Of a DNA stretch of 64,000 nt, positions 50,851 through 58,780 are shown piece by piece. Origin of the DNA: Suilimivivens sp964614185. Its GTDB lineage: Bacteria > Bacillota > Clostridia > Lachnospirales > Lachnospiraceae. A program made the position numbers and the translations under genes. The stretch is from assembly GCA_964614185.1 (NCBI GenBank), contig CAZTKJ010000010.1:1-64000 (forward strand). Direction: 5' to 3'. How positions within the stretch are numbered: the stretch's first letter is position 1; each line of letters opens with the position of its first letter. Under the pieces are notes generated by a model. That model saw nothing but the letters and a program-made list of their open reading frames with translations, was not told where the DNA came from and did no database searches.

Positions 50851-53562
50851 TTAATTATTGTTTTTCTTTTGAGCCTTTATAATTTTGATCTCCCGCTTGA
50901 TGGTATAGGGCAATATGGCTTTCAGCTTATCTTCTGCCTTATACATATGACTTGCTTCCGGCAGATCCCTGCTTAAATGAATGGCATCAAATTCGCATTT
51001 GGTGGTACAAAGGCCGCATCCGATACACTTGTTCTCATCCACTACAGTAGCGCCGCAGCCAAGGCATCTGTTTGCTTCTGCCTTGACCTGTTCTTCCGTA
51101 AAAGTACTTCGAAGATCACGGAAAGTTCCTGTTGCATTCCCTGCTTTTTTGCCGGGAATCTGACGTTTCGCATTATCAAAGCTCTCTTCATCAATCTGAA
51201 TATTGGATTTGTCAAGTTCTATAAACTGCCGTCTGTTGCGTCCTAAAGTAAGGCTATGGCCCTTATGCACAAAACGGTTAATGGAAACACAGCCTTCCTT
51301 TCCTGCCGCAATGGCATCAATTGCAAATTTAGGTCCTGTATAAACATCGCCCCCTACAAAAATATCAGGCTCTGCAGTTTGGTATGTAACAGCATCTGCT
51401 TTTACGCTGCCGTTTCCGTTGAGCTCCACTTTCGTACCCTTCAGCAGATCTCCCCACAGAATCGACTGTCCTACAGAAATCAGTACATGGTCGCAAAGAA
51501 CTGTCATACAGTCATTTTCATCATATTGAGGCCGGAAACGCTTTTCTTCGTCATATACAGAAAGACATTTTTTAAATACGATTCCAATCACCTTGCCATT
51601 TTCGGTAAGTATCTCCTTAGGTCCCCATCCATTGTTTACAAGGATACCTTCTTCTTCTGCCTCTGCCACTTCCTCATCAGAAGCCGGCATAACATCCCTT
51701 GTTTCCAGACAGTACATGGAAACTTCCGCAGATCCTGTACGCAGCGCTGTTCTTGCTACATCTATAGCAACATTGCCGCCTCCTACTACAACTGTCCGTC
51801 CTGTAAGTTTGACCCCTTCTTCATCCAGGTTTACACTTCTTAAAAATTCCACGCCGGTCTGTACGCCCTGTGCATCTTCACCCGGAACTCCTGTTTTTCT
51901 TCCGCCTTGTGCTCCAATAGCAAGATAAAAGGCCTTATATCCTTCTTTACGCAGATCTTCTATGGTAACGTCCTCTCCTACCGTAATGCCACATTTAAAT
52001 TCCACACCCATCTGACGAAGCACATCTATTTCTGCCTCAATAACACTCTTTTCGAGACGGAAGGAAGGAATGCCGTTCATCAACATACCTCCGGGGCGGC
52101 TTTCCTTTTCAAATACGGTAACGGGATATCCCTTGCTCCTTAAATAGTAGGCAGCGGACATACCTGCGGGACCTGCACCGATTACCGCAATCTTTTCTTC
52201 AAAGAATTTTCCTTCAGGATTTTCTGTTTTCGGTACATAACGCTTTTCCTGATGAAGTTCCTGCTCTGCAATAAATTTCTTAATTTCATCTATAGCAACT
52301 GCCTGGTCTATGGTACCTCTGGTACAGGCATCTTCACACCTTCTGTTACAGATTGCTCCGCATACTGCCGGGAATGGATTCTCTGTCTTAATAAGCTTCA
52401 GCGCATCCAGATATCTTCCCTGGGAAGCCATCTTAATATAACCCTGTACGGGAAGATGGGCAGGACACGCACTTTTACAGGGTGAAGTTCCTGTTTCATA
52501 ACAATTGATCTGATTGTCATCCCTGTAATTTACACTCCATTTTTCTCTTCCCCATTTCACTTCATCCGGCAGCTCCTGTTTAGGATAAGTAACAGGACCC
52601 TCTTTCGTACAAAGCTTCTGTCCCAGCTTGGCTGCTCCGGAAGGGCAAACTTCCACACATCTTCCACAGGCAACGCAGTTCTTAGGATCCACACTTGCAC
52701 GATAAGCAGATCTTGACATATTGGGGGTATTAAACAGCTGCGAGGTCCGAAGTCCGTTGCAGACGCCTATTGCACAGTTACAAATAGCAAAAATCTTCTC
52801 TTCACCATCAATATTCGTTATTTGGTGGACATAGCCGTTATCTTCTGCTCTTTGCAGAATTTCCATAACTTCATCCAATTCGATATAGCGGCCTTTCCCG
52901 GTTTCCACAAGATAGTCTGCCATATCTCCTACACCTATACAGAAATCCCCTTCCACATCGCCGGTGCCTTCTCCTCTGACTCTCTGCTGACGGCGGCAGG
53001 AACAAGCGCCTACAGCATATTTATCCTTATACTTATTCAGCCAGTAAGAAATATGTTCCACACTGGCAGACTCCTGTGTAGCCGGAATAGCTTTTTCCAC
53101 GGGAATGACATGCATACCGATTCCTGCACCGCCAAGGGGAACCATGGGGGTTACTTTTTCAAGGGGAAGTCTTGACATATTTTCAAAGAAATCCGCAAGT
53201 TCAGGATGCTCTTCTACCTGAGGAGCATTCATCATCATAAACTCTGCGCATCCCGGTACAAACATGGGAAGTATATACTGTTTATGATGGTCTGCATTTT
53301 CCCAATTATATTCAATAAGTCCGATGACACTCATTTCCTTAAGCAGTTCTTCGGTCTTTTCCACACTCTTTTTACACTTTTTGGAAACCTGCTCCAAGGT
53401 CATAGGAACACGTACTTTCATAGACAGCGCTACTTCTGCCATTTCATCCGTAACCACACCTGCCAATCCCCAGTATTCCGGATCATTTTCTGTCACTTTC
53501 ACACCGATTCTGTCAGTAATCTTCTGACCCAGCTTCAAAATCAGTTTTCTTGGTTCTCCCAT
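50851..53562 (-). CDS. GltD-like FAD/Fe-S oxidoreductase
   Basis: The 903-aa multidomain protein starts with a winged-helix-like segment (about 30-90) and a Cys-rich N-terminal domain (ACSCRRQQR, ICNCAIGVC, about 185-270). A 2[4Fe-4S]-type motif NCVACGRCVEVCPSG lies near residue 293. The GltD-like Fe-S linker CKSACPAHLPVQGYI is near residue 363 and CGAICNRRCEDAC near 400. FAD binding IAVIGAGPAGMSAA is near residue 457, NAD(P)H binding VVVGGGNVAID near 592, and a C-terminal ferredoxin CIGCGLCTTKC near 845. It probably bifurcates or relays electrons between NAD(P)H and ferredoxin. A promoter lies upstream, and hypA, DUF5692 and hypB follow. Confidence 0.85.
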   Translation of the reverse strand: MGEPRKLILKLGQKITDRIGVKVTENDPEYWGLAGVVTDEMAEVALSMKVRVPMTLEQVSKKCKKSVEKTEELLKEMSVIGLIEYNWENADHHKQYILPMFVPGCAEFMMMNAPQVEEHPELADFFENMSRLPLEKVTPMVPLGGAGIGMHVIPVEKAIPATQESASVEHISYWLNKYKDKYAVGACSCRRQQRVRGEGTGDVEGDFCIGVGDMADYLVETGKGRYIELDEVMEILQRAEDNGYVHQITNIDGEEKIFAICNCAIGVCNGLRTSQLFNTPNMSRSAYRASVDPKNCVACGRCVEVCPSGAAKLGQKLCTKEGPVTYPKQELPDEVKWGREKWSVNYRDDNQINCYETGTSPCKSACPAHLPVQGYIKMASQGRYLDALKLIKTENPFPAVCGAICNRRCEDACTRGTIDQAVAIDEIKKFIAEQELHQEKRYVPKTENPEGKFFEEKIAVIGAGPAGMSAAYYLRSKGYPVTVFEKESRPGGMLMNGIPSFRLEKSVIEAEIDVLRQMGVEFKCGITVGEDVTIEDLRKEGYKAFYLAIGAQGGRKTGVPGEDAQGVQTGVEFLRSVNLDEEGVKLTGRTVVVGGGNVAIDVARTALRTGSAEVSMYCLETRDVMPASDEEVAEAEEEGILVNNGWGPKEILTENGKVIGIVFKKCLSVYDEEKRFRPQYDENDCMTVLCDHVLISVGQSILWGDLLKGTKVELNGNGSVKADAVTYQTAEPDIFVGGDVYTGPKFAIDAIAAGKEGCVSINRFVHKGHSLTLGRNRRQFIELDKSNIQIDEESFDNAKRQIPGKKAGNATGTFRDLRSTFTEEQVKAEANRCLGCGATVVDENKCIGCGLCTTKCEFDAIHLSRDLPEASHMYKAEDKLKAILPYTIKREIKIIKAQKKNNN

Positions 53563-53634
53563 AGATTTACCTCCATACCCTTAGCCTCTTTCTGTGGCTT
53601 TATTATAAATTTCTTCCATAACACTATAAAAGTA

Positions 53635-53663
53635 AGTATACAACAATTTACGACATGATTCAA
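53635..53663 (-). promoter_or_regulatory. Promoter of the oxidoreductase-hypA-hypB operon
   Basis: TTGAAT (complement of 53658-53663), a 17-bp spacer and TATACT (complement of 53635-53640) lie 73 bp before the oxidoreductase start. It is the only good promoter found for the run. Confidence 0.7.
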
Positions 53664-53674
53664 CATGCCTTTTC

Positions 53675-54172
53675 CTATAAAATGGGTGCAATATTACCCT
53701 TATTCAGGAAAATAAGTTTCCGATAAAGAAAAGGCTTCAGGCATTCCCTGACCTTACTTTCATCATAGATCATATAACTGCCATCCGTAATAACAATAAT
53801 GATCTTGGATCTGGCGTAAAAGAGCTTCAGCTGCCGCAGCAGTTCATCAAGAGATTTTTCCGTCTTGCTCTCCTGTTCTTCATAGTCCTCAAATCCTCTT
53901 CCCAGCTGCATGGAAGGAAGCATGGAAATTTCTTTAATGATTCTGTCATCAGAAATCCACTTCAAAAGATTCAGCCGTACATTCTTAAAGATCTCATCTG
54001 TTCTTTTTAAGGTGTCTGCAAGCTGTGCACACTCTCTTTTTAATTCCTCATGGGGTATATGATAGTCTGCAACAATTGCCATCTCCAAAATGCCTCCTCT
54101 GTAATTTCCCGGCACATGCAGAACCCGCATCACGGCATTTTTAATTTGCAGCAACTGGATATCTGTAAACAT
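53675..54172 (-). CDS. Protein of unknown function
   Basis: The 165-aa soluble protein begins FTDIQLLQIKNAVMRVLHVPGNYRGG, is helical in the middle (LDELLRQLKLFYARS) and has a hydrophobic strand IIIVITDGSYMIYDES near residue 125 that recalls the edge of an alpha/beta fold. No family is recognised. It is divergent from the TM1266-type regulator gene and upstream of the oxidoreductase-hyp operon on the same strand, so a role in that system is possible but unsupported. Confidence 0.65.
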   Translation of the reverse strand: MFTDIQLLQIKNAVMRVLHVPGNYRGGILEMAIVADYHIPHEELKRECAQLADTLKRTDEIFKNVRLNLLKWISDDRIIKEISMLPSMQLGRGFEDYEEQESKTEKSLDELLRQLKLFYARSKIIIVITDGSYMIYDESKVRECLKPFLYRKLIFLNKGNIAPIL

Positions 54173-54218
54173 ATCTGTTTCCTTCCTTATATAATTATAA
54201 TATTATCATGCAAAATAC

Positions 54219-54247
54219 TTGTATTTTATTTTTCTTTTCATTATACT
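54219..54247 (+). promoter_or_regulatory. Promoter of TM1266-ECF unit
   Basis: TTGTAT (54219-54224), 17 bp, then TATACT (54242-54247) lie 47 bp before the regulator start. Confidence 0.65.
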
Positions 54248-54293
54248 ATATAAAGACCTGCAAAGGGAGAATTTTCTGTTTTTGGAGGAGATT

Positions 54294-54542
54294 ATGGAAG
54301 AAAAAGTTGCCATTATCGGTATATTCATTCAGGATATTAATGCTGCAGTAAAGGTAAATGAACTGCTTCATGAATATGCTGATCACATCATCGGAAGAAT
54401 CGGTGTTCCCTACCGTGAGAAATCTTTGAATATCATTTCGGTAATTGTCTGTGCTCCCCCTGACAAAATCAGCGCTCTTTCCGGCAAGCTTGGACGAATC
54501 AAAGGAATCCACGCCAAAGCCATGCAGGCAAAAGCAGATTAA
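54294..54542 (+). CDS. TM1266-family iron-only hydrogenase regulator
   Basis: The 82-aa ferredoxin-like fold protein has KVAIIGIFIQD at residues 4-14, HIIGRIGVPYREKSLNIIS near residue 30 and LSGKLGRIKGI near residue 63. This is the pattern of the short NikR-C-like 'iron-only hydrogenase system regulator' family (TM1266). It lacks the DNA-binding ribbon of full NikR, so a regulatory role is by family annotation only. The start follows GGAGGAG; 25 upstream codons in frame are excluded. The ECF gene follows 20 bp downstream. Confidence 0.85.
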   Translation: MEEKVAIIGIFIQDINAAVKVNELLHEYADHIIGRIGVPYREKSLNIISVIVCAPPDKISALSGKLGRIKGIHAKAMQAKAD

Positions 54543-54562
54543 CTTACAGGAGGATTTTTTTC

Positions 54563-55090
54563 ATGAAACTTACAACAAAACAAATTGCAATGACAGCAGC
54601 GCTTTTAGCTATCTGTATTGTCAGCCAGTTCCTTAAGAATACCAGCGTATTTATTACGGGACCTATTATCAATGCCTGCATTATTCTGGCAGGCTTAAGC
54701 ACAGGACTTTTCTGTGGAATCATTTTATCAGTCATTACTCCCATTACTTCCTATATCATAAGCGGCAGTCCCGTTATGTCTGCCATTCCCGCCATTATTC
54801 CCTGCGTTATGATCGGCAATTCGCTGCTGGTAGTCTGTGTATGTATATTAAAAAATAAGATGAAAAGTTCTTTCAGTCTGGCTGTTTCCATGATCGTAGG
54901 ATGTATTGTCAAAGCCCTGTTCATGGGAATTGTTATTTCAGCGATTCTGATTCCCATGCTCCTGCCTGAAAAAATGCAGCCTAAAATGAGCACCTTTCAG
55001 ACTACTTTTTCAATTGTTCAGCTTATTACCGCTGCTATCGGAAGCGTTTATGCCTATATTATCTGGATTCCGCTTAAGAAGCAAATATAA
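54563..55090 (+). CDS. ECF transporter S component
   Basis: The 175-aa protein has about six membrane helices. It starts KLTTKQIAMTAALLAICIVSQ, a typical S-component first helix, with the family AxxxA-type small-residue pattern, and continues NACIILAGLSTGLFCGIILSVITPITSYI. S components bind a vitamin or metal and use a shared EcfAAT energy module that is not in the window. The substrate is uncertain. It is coupled to the TM1266 gene, and a strong terminator follows. Confidence 0.78.
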   Translation: MKLTTKQIAMTAALLAICIVSQFLKNTSVFITGPIINACIILAGLSTGLFCGIILSVITPITSYIISGSPVMSAIPAIIPCVMIGNSLLVVCVCILKNKMKSSFSLAVSMIVGCIVKALFMGIVISAILIPMLLPEKMQPKMSTFQTTFSIVQLITAAIGSVYAYIIWIPLKKQI

Positions 55091-55125
55091 AAATTTCCTC
55101 TGCGCGGGTCTGCGCATAAAAAACA

Positions 55126-55160
55126 GCCCGCCTGCTGCTGCAGACGGGCCATCCTTTTTT
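55126..55160. terminator. Bidirectional terminator between ECF and SASP genes
   Basis: GCCCGCCTG pairs with CAGACGGGC (one C-A mismatch). It is followed by a T6 run on the plus strand (55155-55160) and preceded by A6 on the other side, so it can end both convergent genes. Confidence 0.85.
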
Positions 55161-55181
55161 CTTCTTTATTATGAAGTACTA

Positions 55182-55382
55182 TTACTTCATCTGTTCTTCC
55201 TGCTTTTTGATCATTCTACGAACCATCTCGCCGCCGATAGAACCTGCTTCCTTAGAAGTTAAGTCACCATTGTAACCTTCCTTTAAGTTAACGCCAAGCT
55301 CAGAAGCAACTTCTGTTTTAAAACGATCCATAGCTGCCTTAGCTTCAGGAACTTCTACTCTATTAGATTTGCTGCTTGCCAT
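55182..55382 (-). CDS. Alpha/beta-type small acid-soluble spore protein
   Basis: The 66-aa protein binds and protects spore DNA. The two SASP signatures are visible: VASELGVNLKEGYNGDLTSKEAGSIGGEMVRRMI holds the germination-protease site region and the GGEMVRRMI helix (about residues 25-58). The start MASSKSNRVEVP follows GGAGG by 8 nt; three upstream codons are excluded. It is direct evidence that the organism makes endospores. It shares a bidirectional terminator with the ECF gene. Confidence 0.93.
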   Translation of the reverse strand: MASSKSNRVEVPEAKAAMDRFKTEVASELGVNLKEGYNGDLTSKEAGSIGGEMVRRMIKKQEEQMK

Positions 55383-55557
55383 CTTTTTCACCTCCGTTAT
55401 TATATTTGACTTCTATTACAGTCATCTATTCTTCAAGATAAGCTCGAGGGTCAGCTTATCCTGAAGTTTTTCATTCAAAGCATTCCGTCATCACTTATCT
55501 TGTTCATAGTATTTACGGCGGTTTAAAAAATATGTTGGTAAGTTTTTCCTTAAAATA

Positions 55558-56475
55558 TTATTTTTTTTCAGAAACTTCTTTTATCCAGCCTGTGATACCC
55601 TCAGGCAGCCTTTCATCTGCGGGGATTCCATTGTCAAATATCAGATTTGTCTGTATCCAGTTGATCATACAGTGCTGTCCCATTTCAATTCCGAAATGCA
55701 CAGAGGAAATTCCACCATCACCGTTATAGACCCATTCAGGAAAAAAACATATACCATTTTTCATACTTTTCAGCTTTTCCATACGTGGAACGATACATTT
55801 ATCGAAATCTGCCATTTCGTCATGCTGCCCGTGAGCGATAATAAGCTTCACACCGCTGTGGGAAATCCTGTCAAGGGCTTCATCTGATGGAATATACCCC
55901 GATGAAATCGGGATAGCTCCGTCAAAAAAGCCTGTATAATCCTCAAGAAGCTGCCATGTGAAATAGCCTCCTGAGGAAGCTCCCATAACAAACTTTTTAC
56001 CGATATTTTTTTCATGGTCTTTGCACACCTTGTCATAGATACCTTTTATCGGTGATGAATAAATTTCAGACCATGTCCCTTCAATATTACCATCTGCAAG
56101 ACGTTTTTCATTTGCAAGAGGAACTATGATATATGCGCCTCCCATGGCCTGCTGATATTTGGGGGAAGCATACTGTTCTGCGCCGCAGCACATGATACAT
56201 TTCACTCCGTCAAGAGCATTGCTTGCTCCGTGAAGCCACATAAGCACAGGATATTTTTTCTCTGCCGGAGCACCGTGTTTTACGGGGTCATAAACATAAT
56301 AGATAATATCTCCCGACTTCTCGCAGGAATAGGAGTATTTATCAAAAAGGTCAAAGTAAATTTTACTTTGATATGTGGTGTAATAGCTTATAAATTCACC
56401 ATCCTTCATATATTTCGCCCATTCGGGAACGGCAGTGGTGTTTTGTGTAAGCTTACTGAATTCAGGTAGTGCCAT
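55558..56475 (-). CDS. Alpha/beta-hydrolase, esterase or depolymerase-like
   Basis: The 305-aa alpha/beta-hydrolase has the oxyanion-side strand VLMWLHGASNALDG near residue 78, the nucleophile elbow MGASSGGYFTWQ near residue 163 (GxSxGG), the acid region IIAHGQHDEMADF near residue 213 and a late VHFGIEMGQHCMI holding a possible catalytic His near residue 270. It resembles PHB depolymerase or feruloyl esterase-type hydrolases, without a signal peptide. The start follows AAAGGAA by about 10 nt. It sits alone between the SASP and greA genes. Confidence 0.75.
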   Translation of the reverse strand: MALPEFSKLTQNTTAVPEWAKYMKDGEFISYYTTYQSKIYFDLFDKYSYSCEKSGDIIYYVYDPVKHGAPAEKKYPVLMWLHGASNALDGVKCIMCCGAEQYASPKYQQAMGGAYIIVPLANEKRLADGNIEGTWSEIYSSPIKGIYDKVCKDHEKNIGKKFVMGASSGGYFTWQLLEDYTGFFDGAIPISSGYIPSDEALDRISHSGVKLIIAHGQHDEMADFDKCIVPRMEKLKSMKNGICFFPEWVYNGDGGISSVHFGIEMGQHCMINWIQTNLIFDNGIPADERLPEGITGWIKEVSEKK

Positions 56476-56517
56476 ATAAAGTAATTTCCTTTCGTCAAAT
56501 AGTATGTGCATAGATTA

Positions 56518-57021
56518 TTAAAAACTTCTTATTTTATCATCTGCCTCATTCTCTTTTTTCTCAATGTTCTTTATGGTTAAATAGTATCCATAGCCCCCAT
56601 TGACTTCTACATAAACTCTGTCCCCTGTCCGGTGTCCCATCAATGCTTTGCCAATAGGCGATTCTATACTGACCAGTCCTTCCAAGGAATTGCCGCGCAT
56701 AGTAGTGACTATCTTATAAGTTTCCAGCAAGCCGTCTTCTTCAAACTCAACTGTTACTCTGGCATTCATGCCGACTTCATCTTCTTTTGAATCATCCGAT
56801 ATGATTTCTGCCGTTTTGATCATTTTTTCCAGAAAACGAATACGGCTTTCGTTTTTATTCTTTTCTCTCTTGGCTGCATAATATTCAAAGTTTTCACTTA
56901 AGTCACCGTGTGCTCTGGCTTCTTTTACAGCCTCTAAAAGCTGGGGACGGATGACCAGCCTGCGTTCTTCTATTTCCGCCTCCATATCCTCAATGTCTTT
57001 CTTTGTCAATTGATGAAACAT
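56518..57021 (-). CDS. greA: GreA/GreB-family transcription elongation factor
   Basis: The 167-aa protein has an N-terminal coiled coil with LTKKDIEDMEAEIEERRLV and ARAHGDLSENFEYYAAKREK near residue 40, the DLSEN-EY signature whose acidic tip reactivates stalled RNA polymerase. The C-terminal FKBP-like domain has SIESPIGKALMGHRTGDRV near residue 122. The start at 57021 follows GGGAG; an upstream GTG is not preferred. It is 15 bp after the CBS gene, so it is probably co-transcribed. Confidence 0.88.
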   Translation of the reverse strand: MFHQLTKKDIEDMEAEIEERRLVIRPQLLEAVKEARAHGDLSENFEYYAAKREKNKNESRIRFLEKMIKTAEIISDDSKEDEVGMNARVTVEFEEDGLLETYKIVTTMRGNSLEGLVSIESPIGKALMGHRTGDRVYVEVNGGYGYYLTIKNIEKKENEADDKIRSF

Positions 57022-57036
57022 TCCCTTATCTCCCAC

Positions 57037-57483
57037 TCACTTTTGATCAATCCCCATGCCGCCTGCTTCCAGCTGAACCATGACCAGTTTTTTGCACAGG
57101 TATTGAATCAGGTCTTTCCTTGTAATAATACCGATAAAACATTTCTCCCCGTCAATAACCGGAACGAAGTTTTGGTTCATGGCCTTATTCAGCAGATCTT
57201 CCATATTCACATCCACATCTACAGGCTCATTGTCCCATTTGCGCTTCACCTTCATAACCGAAACGCATTCTGCATCTTTCAAAGATAAATCATTCCTGTT
57301 CTTAATATTCCAAAGCAGATCTCCTTCCGTCAGCGTTCCCACATAATGCCCGTCTTTCCTGCTGATAATAGGAACTGCGGAATAACTGTGATGCTCCATC
57401 TTCTCTAATGCCTGTCTTAAAGAATCCGTATCATAAAGATATGCCACTTCGCTTTTCGGTTTCAAAAAAAATAAAATATTCAT
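57037..57483 (-). CDS. CBS-domain protein
   Basis: The 148-aa protein consists of two CBS repeats. The first is LRQALEKMEHHSYSAVPIISRKDGHYVGTLTEGDLL (about residues 22-57) and the second DVDVNMEDLLNKAMNQNFVPVIDGEKCFIGIITRKDLI (about 90-128). CBS pairs bind adenine nucleotides and act as regulatory modules. A stand-alone protein without a catalytic domain is common. The start ATG follows GTGGAG; 16 codons of upstream frame overlap the DJ-1 gene and are excluded. Confidence 0.85.
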   Translation of the reverse strand: MNILFFLKPKSEVAYLYDTDSLRQALEKMEHHSYSAVPIISRKDGHYVGTLTEGDLLWNIKNRNDLSLKDAECVSVMKVKRKWDNEPVDVDVNMEDLLNKAMNQNFVPVIDGEKCFIGIITRKDLIQYLCKKLVMVQLEAGGMGIDQK

Positions 57484-57511
57484 TCGTACTTCTCCACTTT
57501 TTCCAACTGTG

Positions 57512-58066
57512 TTATTGCTTTTGATAAACAATTTTTTCAGCCAACTCTTCTCTCGCCTGCTTTCCTTTTAAATATTCCACAATGGCAAGACCAAATTCAA
57601 CGGCACATCCCATGCCTCTGCCGGTTATGATATTACCGTCTGTTACGGCAGGCTCATATACAACTTCTGCTCCTGCAAGTTCCTGTTCAAATCCCGGATA
57701 AGCAATTGCCCGTTTTCCTTTAAGATGTCCTCTGTGGCCTAAAATAGAAGGAGCAGCGCAGATTGCACATACTGTTTTACCGCTGTTTACAAAATCATCA
57801 ACCTGTTCCATCAAAGGCTTGCAGGCCTCTAAGTTTTTGGTGCCCATACCGCCGCCCGGAAGCACGATCACATCTGTCTTTTCAAAATCCACTTCATTTA
57901 AAATCTTGTCCATTCCTACAGAAATATTATGGGAACCTTTTACAGTTCTTTCTTCCGTAATAGAAACCATATCTGTCTCAATATCTTCTCTTCTCAACAA
58001 ATCAACTACGGCCAGCGCTTCTATCTCTTCAAATCCTGTTCCGAAAAATACACTTACTTTTTTCAT
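57512..58066 (-). CDS. DJ-1/PfpI-family protein
   Basis: The 184-aa class I glutamine amidotransferase-like protein has VSVFFGTGFEEIEALAVVD at the N terminus with the conserved Glu near residue 14, VIVLPGGGMGTKNL near residue 67 and the nucleophile elbow VCAICAAPSILG near residue 99 with the reactive cysteine. The YajL/DJ-1 branch protects proteins or nucleotides from glyoxal damage or acts as a chaperone. It is first in a leftward run with the CBS and greA genes. Confidence 0.88.
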   Translation of the reverse strand: MKKVSVFFGTGFEEIEALAVVDLLRREDIETDMVSITEERTVKGSHNISVGMDKILNEVDFEKTDVIVLPGGGMGTKNLEACKPLMEQVDDFVNSGKTVCAICAAPSILGHRGHLKGKRAIAYPGFEQELAGAEVVYEPAVTDGNIITGRGMGCAVEFGLAIVEYLKGKQAREELAEKIVYQKQ

Positions 58067-58276
58067 GATTAAAATCCTGCCTTTCTTTTCTTTATTGTTT
58101 ACTGTTTCATTTTACCATTAATGGATTACCTTTCCAATAAAGGAATTATTAATATTTGTGAACCATTTGTAAACTTAATAAATAATCAAATTCTTACTTT
58201 TCCCTATACATAGCAGTTTAAAGCAGGGTATAATAAAAACAAGTTTTCACTTTTTTTGCAAAAATGGAGGTCTGTT

Positions 58277-58774
58277 ATGGAAATTGAACGAAAGTTTACA
58301 ATTACTTCTCTTCCGGAAGATTTAGAATGCTATCCCTGCCTTATTATTGAGCAGGCCTATTTAAATACGGATCCCGTCATCCGCATTCGCCGCCAGAATG
58401 AGGAATATTTTCTGACCTACAAAGGAAAAGGCCTCCTTGCCAGAGAGGAATACAATCTTCCCTTAAACAAAGAAGCCTATGAACATCTTTTAAATAAAGC
58501 AGATGGGAATATTATATCTAAAAAAAGATATTTGATTCCCCTGTCTTCTCCTCAATTCAAGGAAGACTATATCATGCCGGAAAATATGAAGCAGCTGACT
58601 ATTGAGCTGGATGTTTTTAAACCACCCTTTGCTCCTTTGATCATTGCAGAAGTGGAATTCCCTGATGAAGAAATGGCTGATGCTTTTCTTCCTCCCGCAT
58701 GGTTTCTTGAAGATGTAACCTATGACAAAAACTATCATAACTCCTATCTGTCACAAAAAGTATTCGATAAATAG
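58277..58774 (+). CDS. CYTH-domain triphosphatase-like protein
   Basis: The 165-aa protein starts with the diagnostic EIERKF (ExExK) motif at residues 2-7. RIRRQNEEYFLTYKGKG (about 40-56) and LTIELDVFKPP near residue 114 follow, with a late IIAEVEFPDEE, all charged tunnel strands of the CYTH fold. CYTH enzymes hydrolyse tripolyphosphate, thiamine triphosphate or make cAMP in other groups. The start follows GGAGG by 6 nt. A TATAAT lies near 58232. It is convergent with malQ. Confidence 0.88.
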   Translation: MEIERKFTITSLPEDLECYPCLIIEQAYLNTDPVIRIRRQNEEYFLTYKGKGLLAREEYNLPLNKEAYEHLLNKADGNIISKKRYLIPLSSPQFKEDYIMPENMKQLTIELDVFKPPFAPLIIAEVEFPDEEMADAFLPPAWFLEDVTYDKNYHNSYLSQKVFDK

Positions 58775-58780
58775 CAGTAG

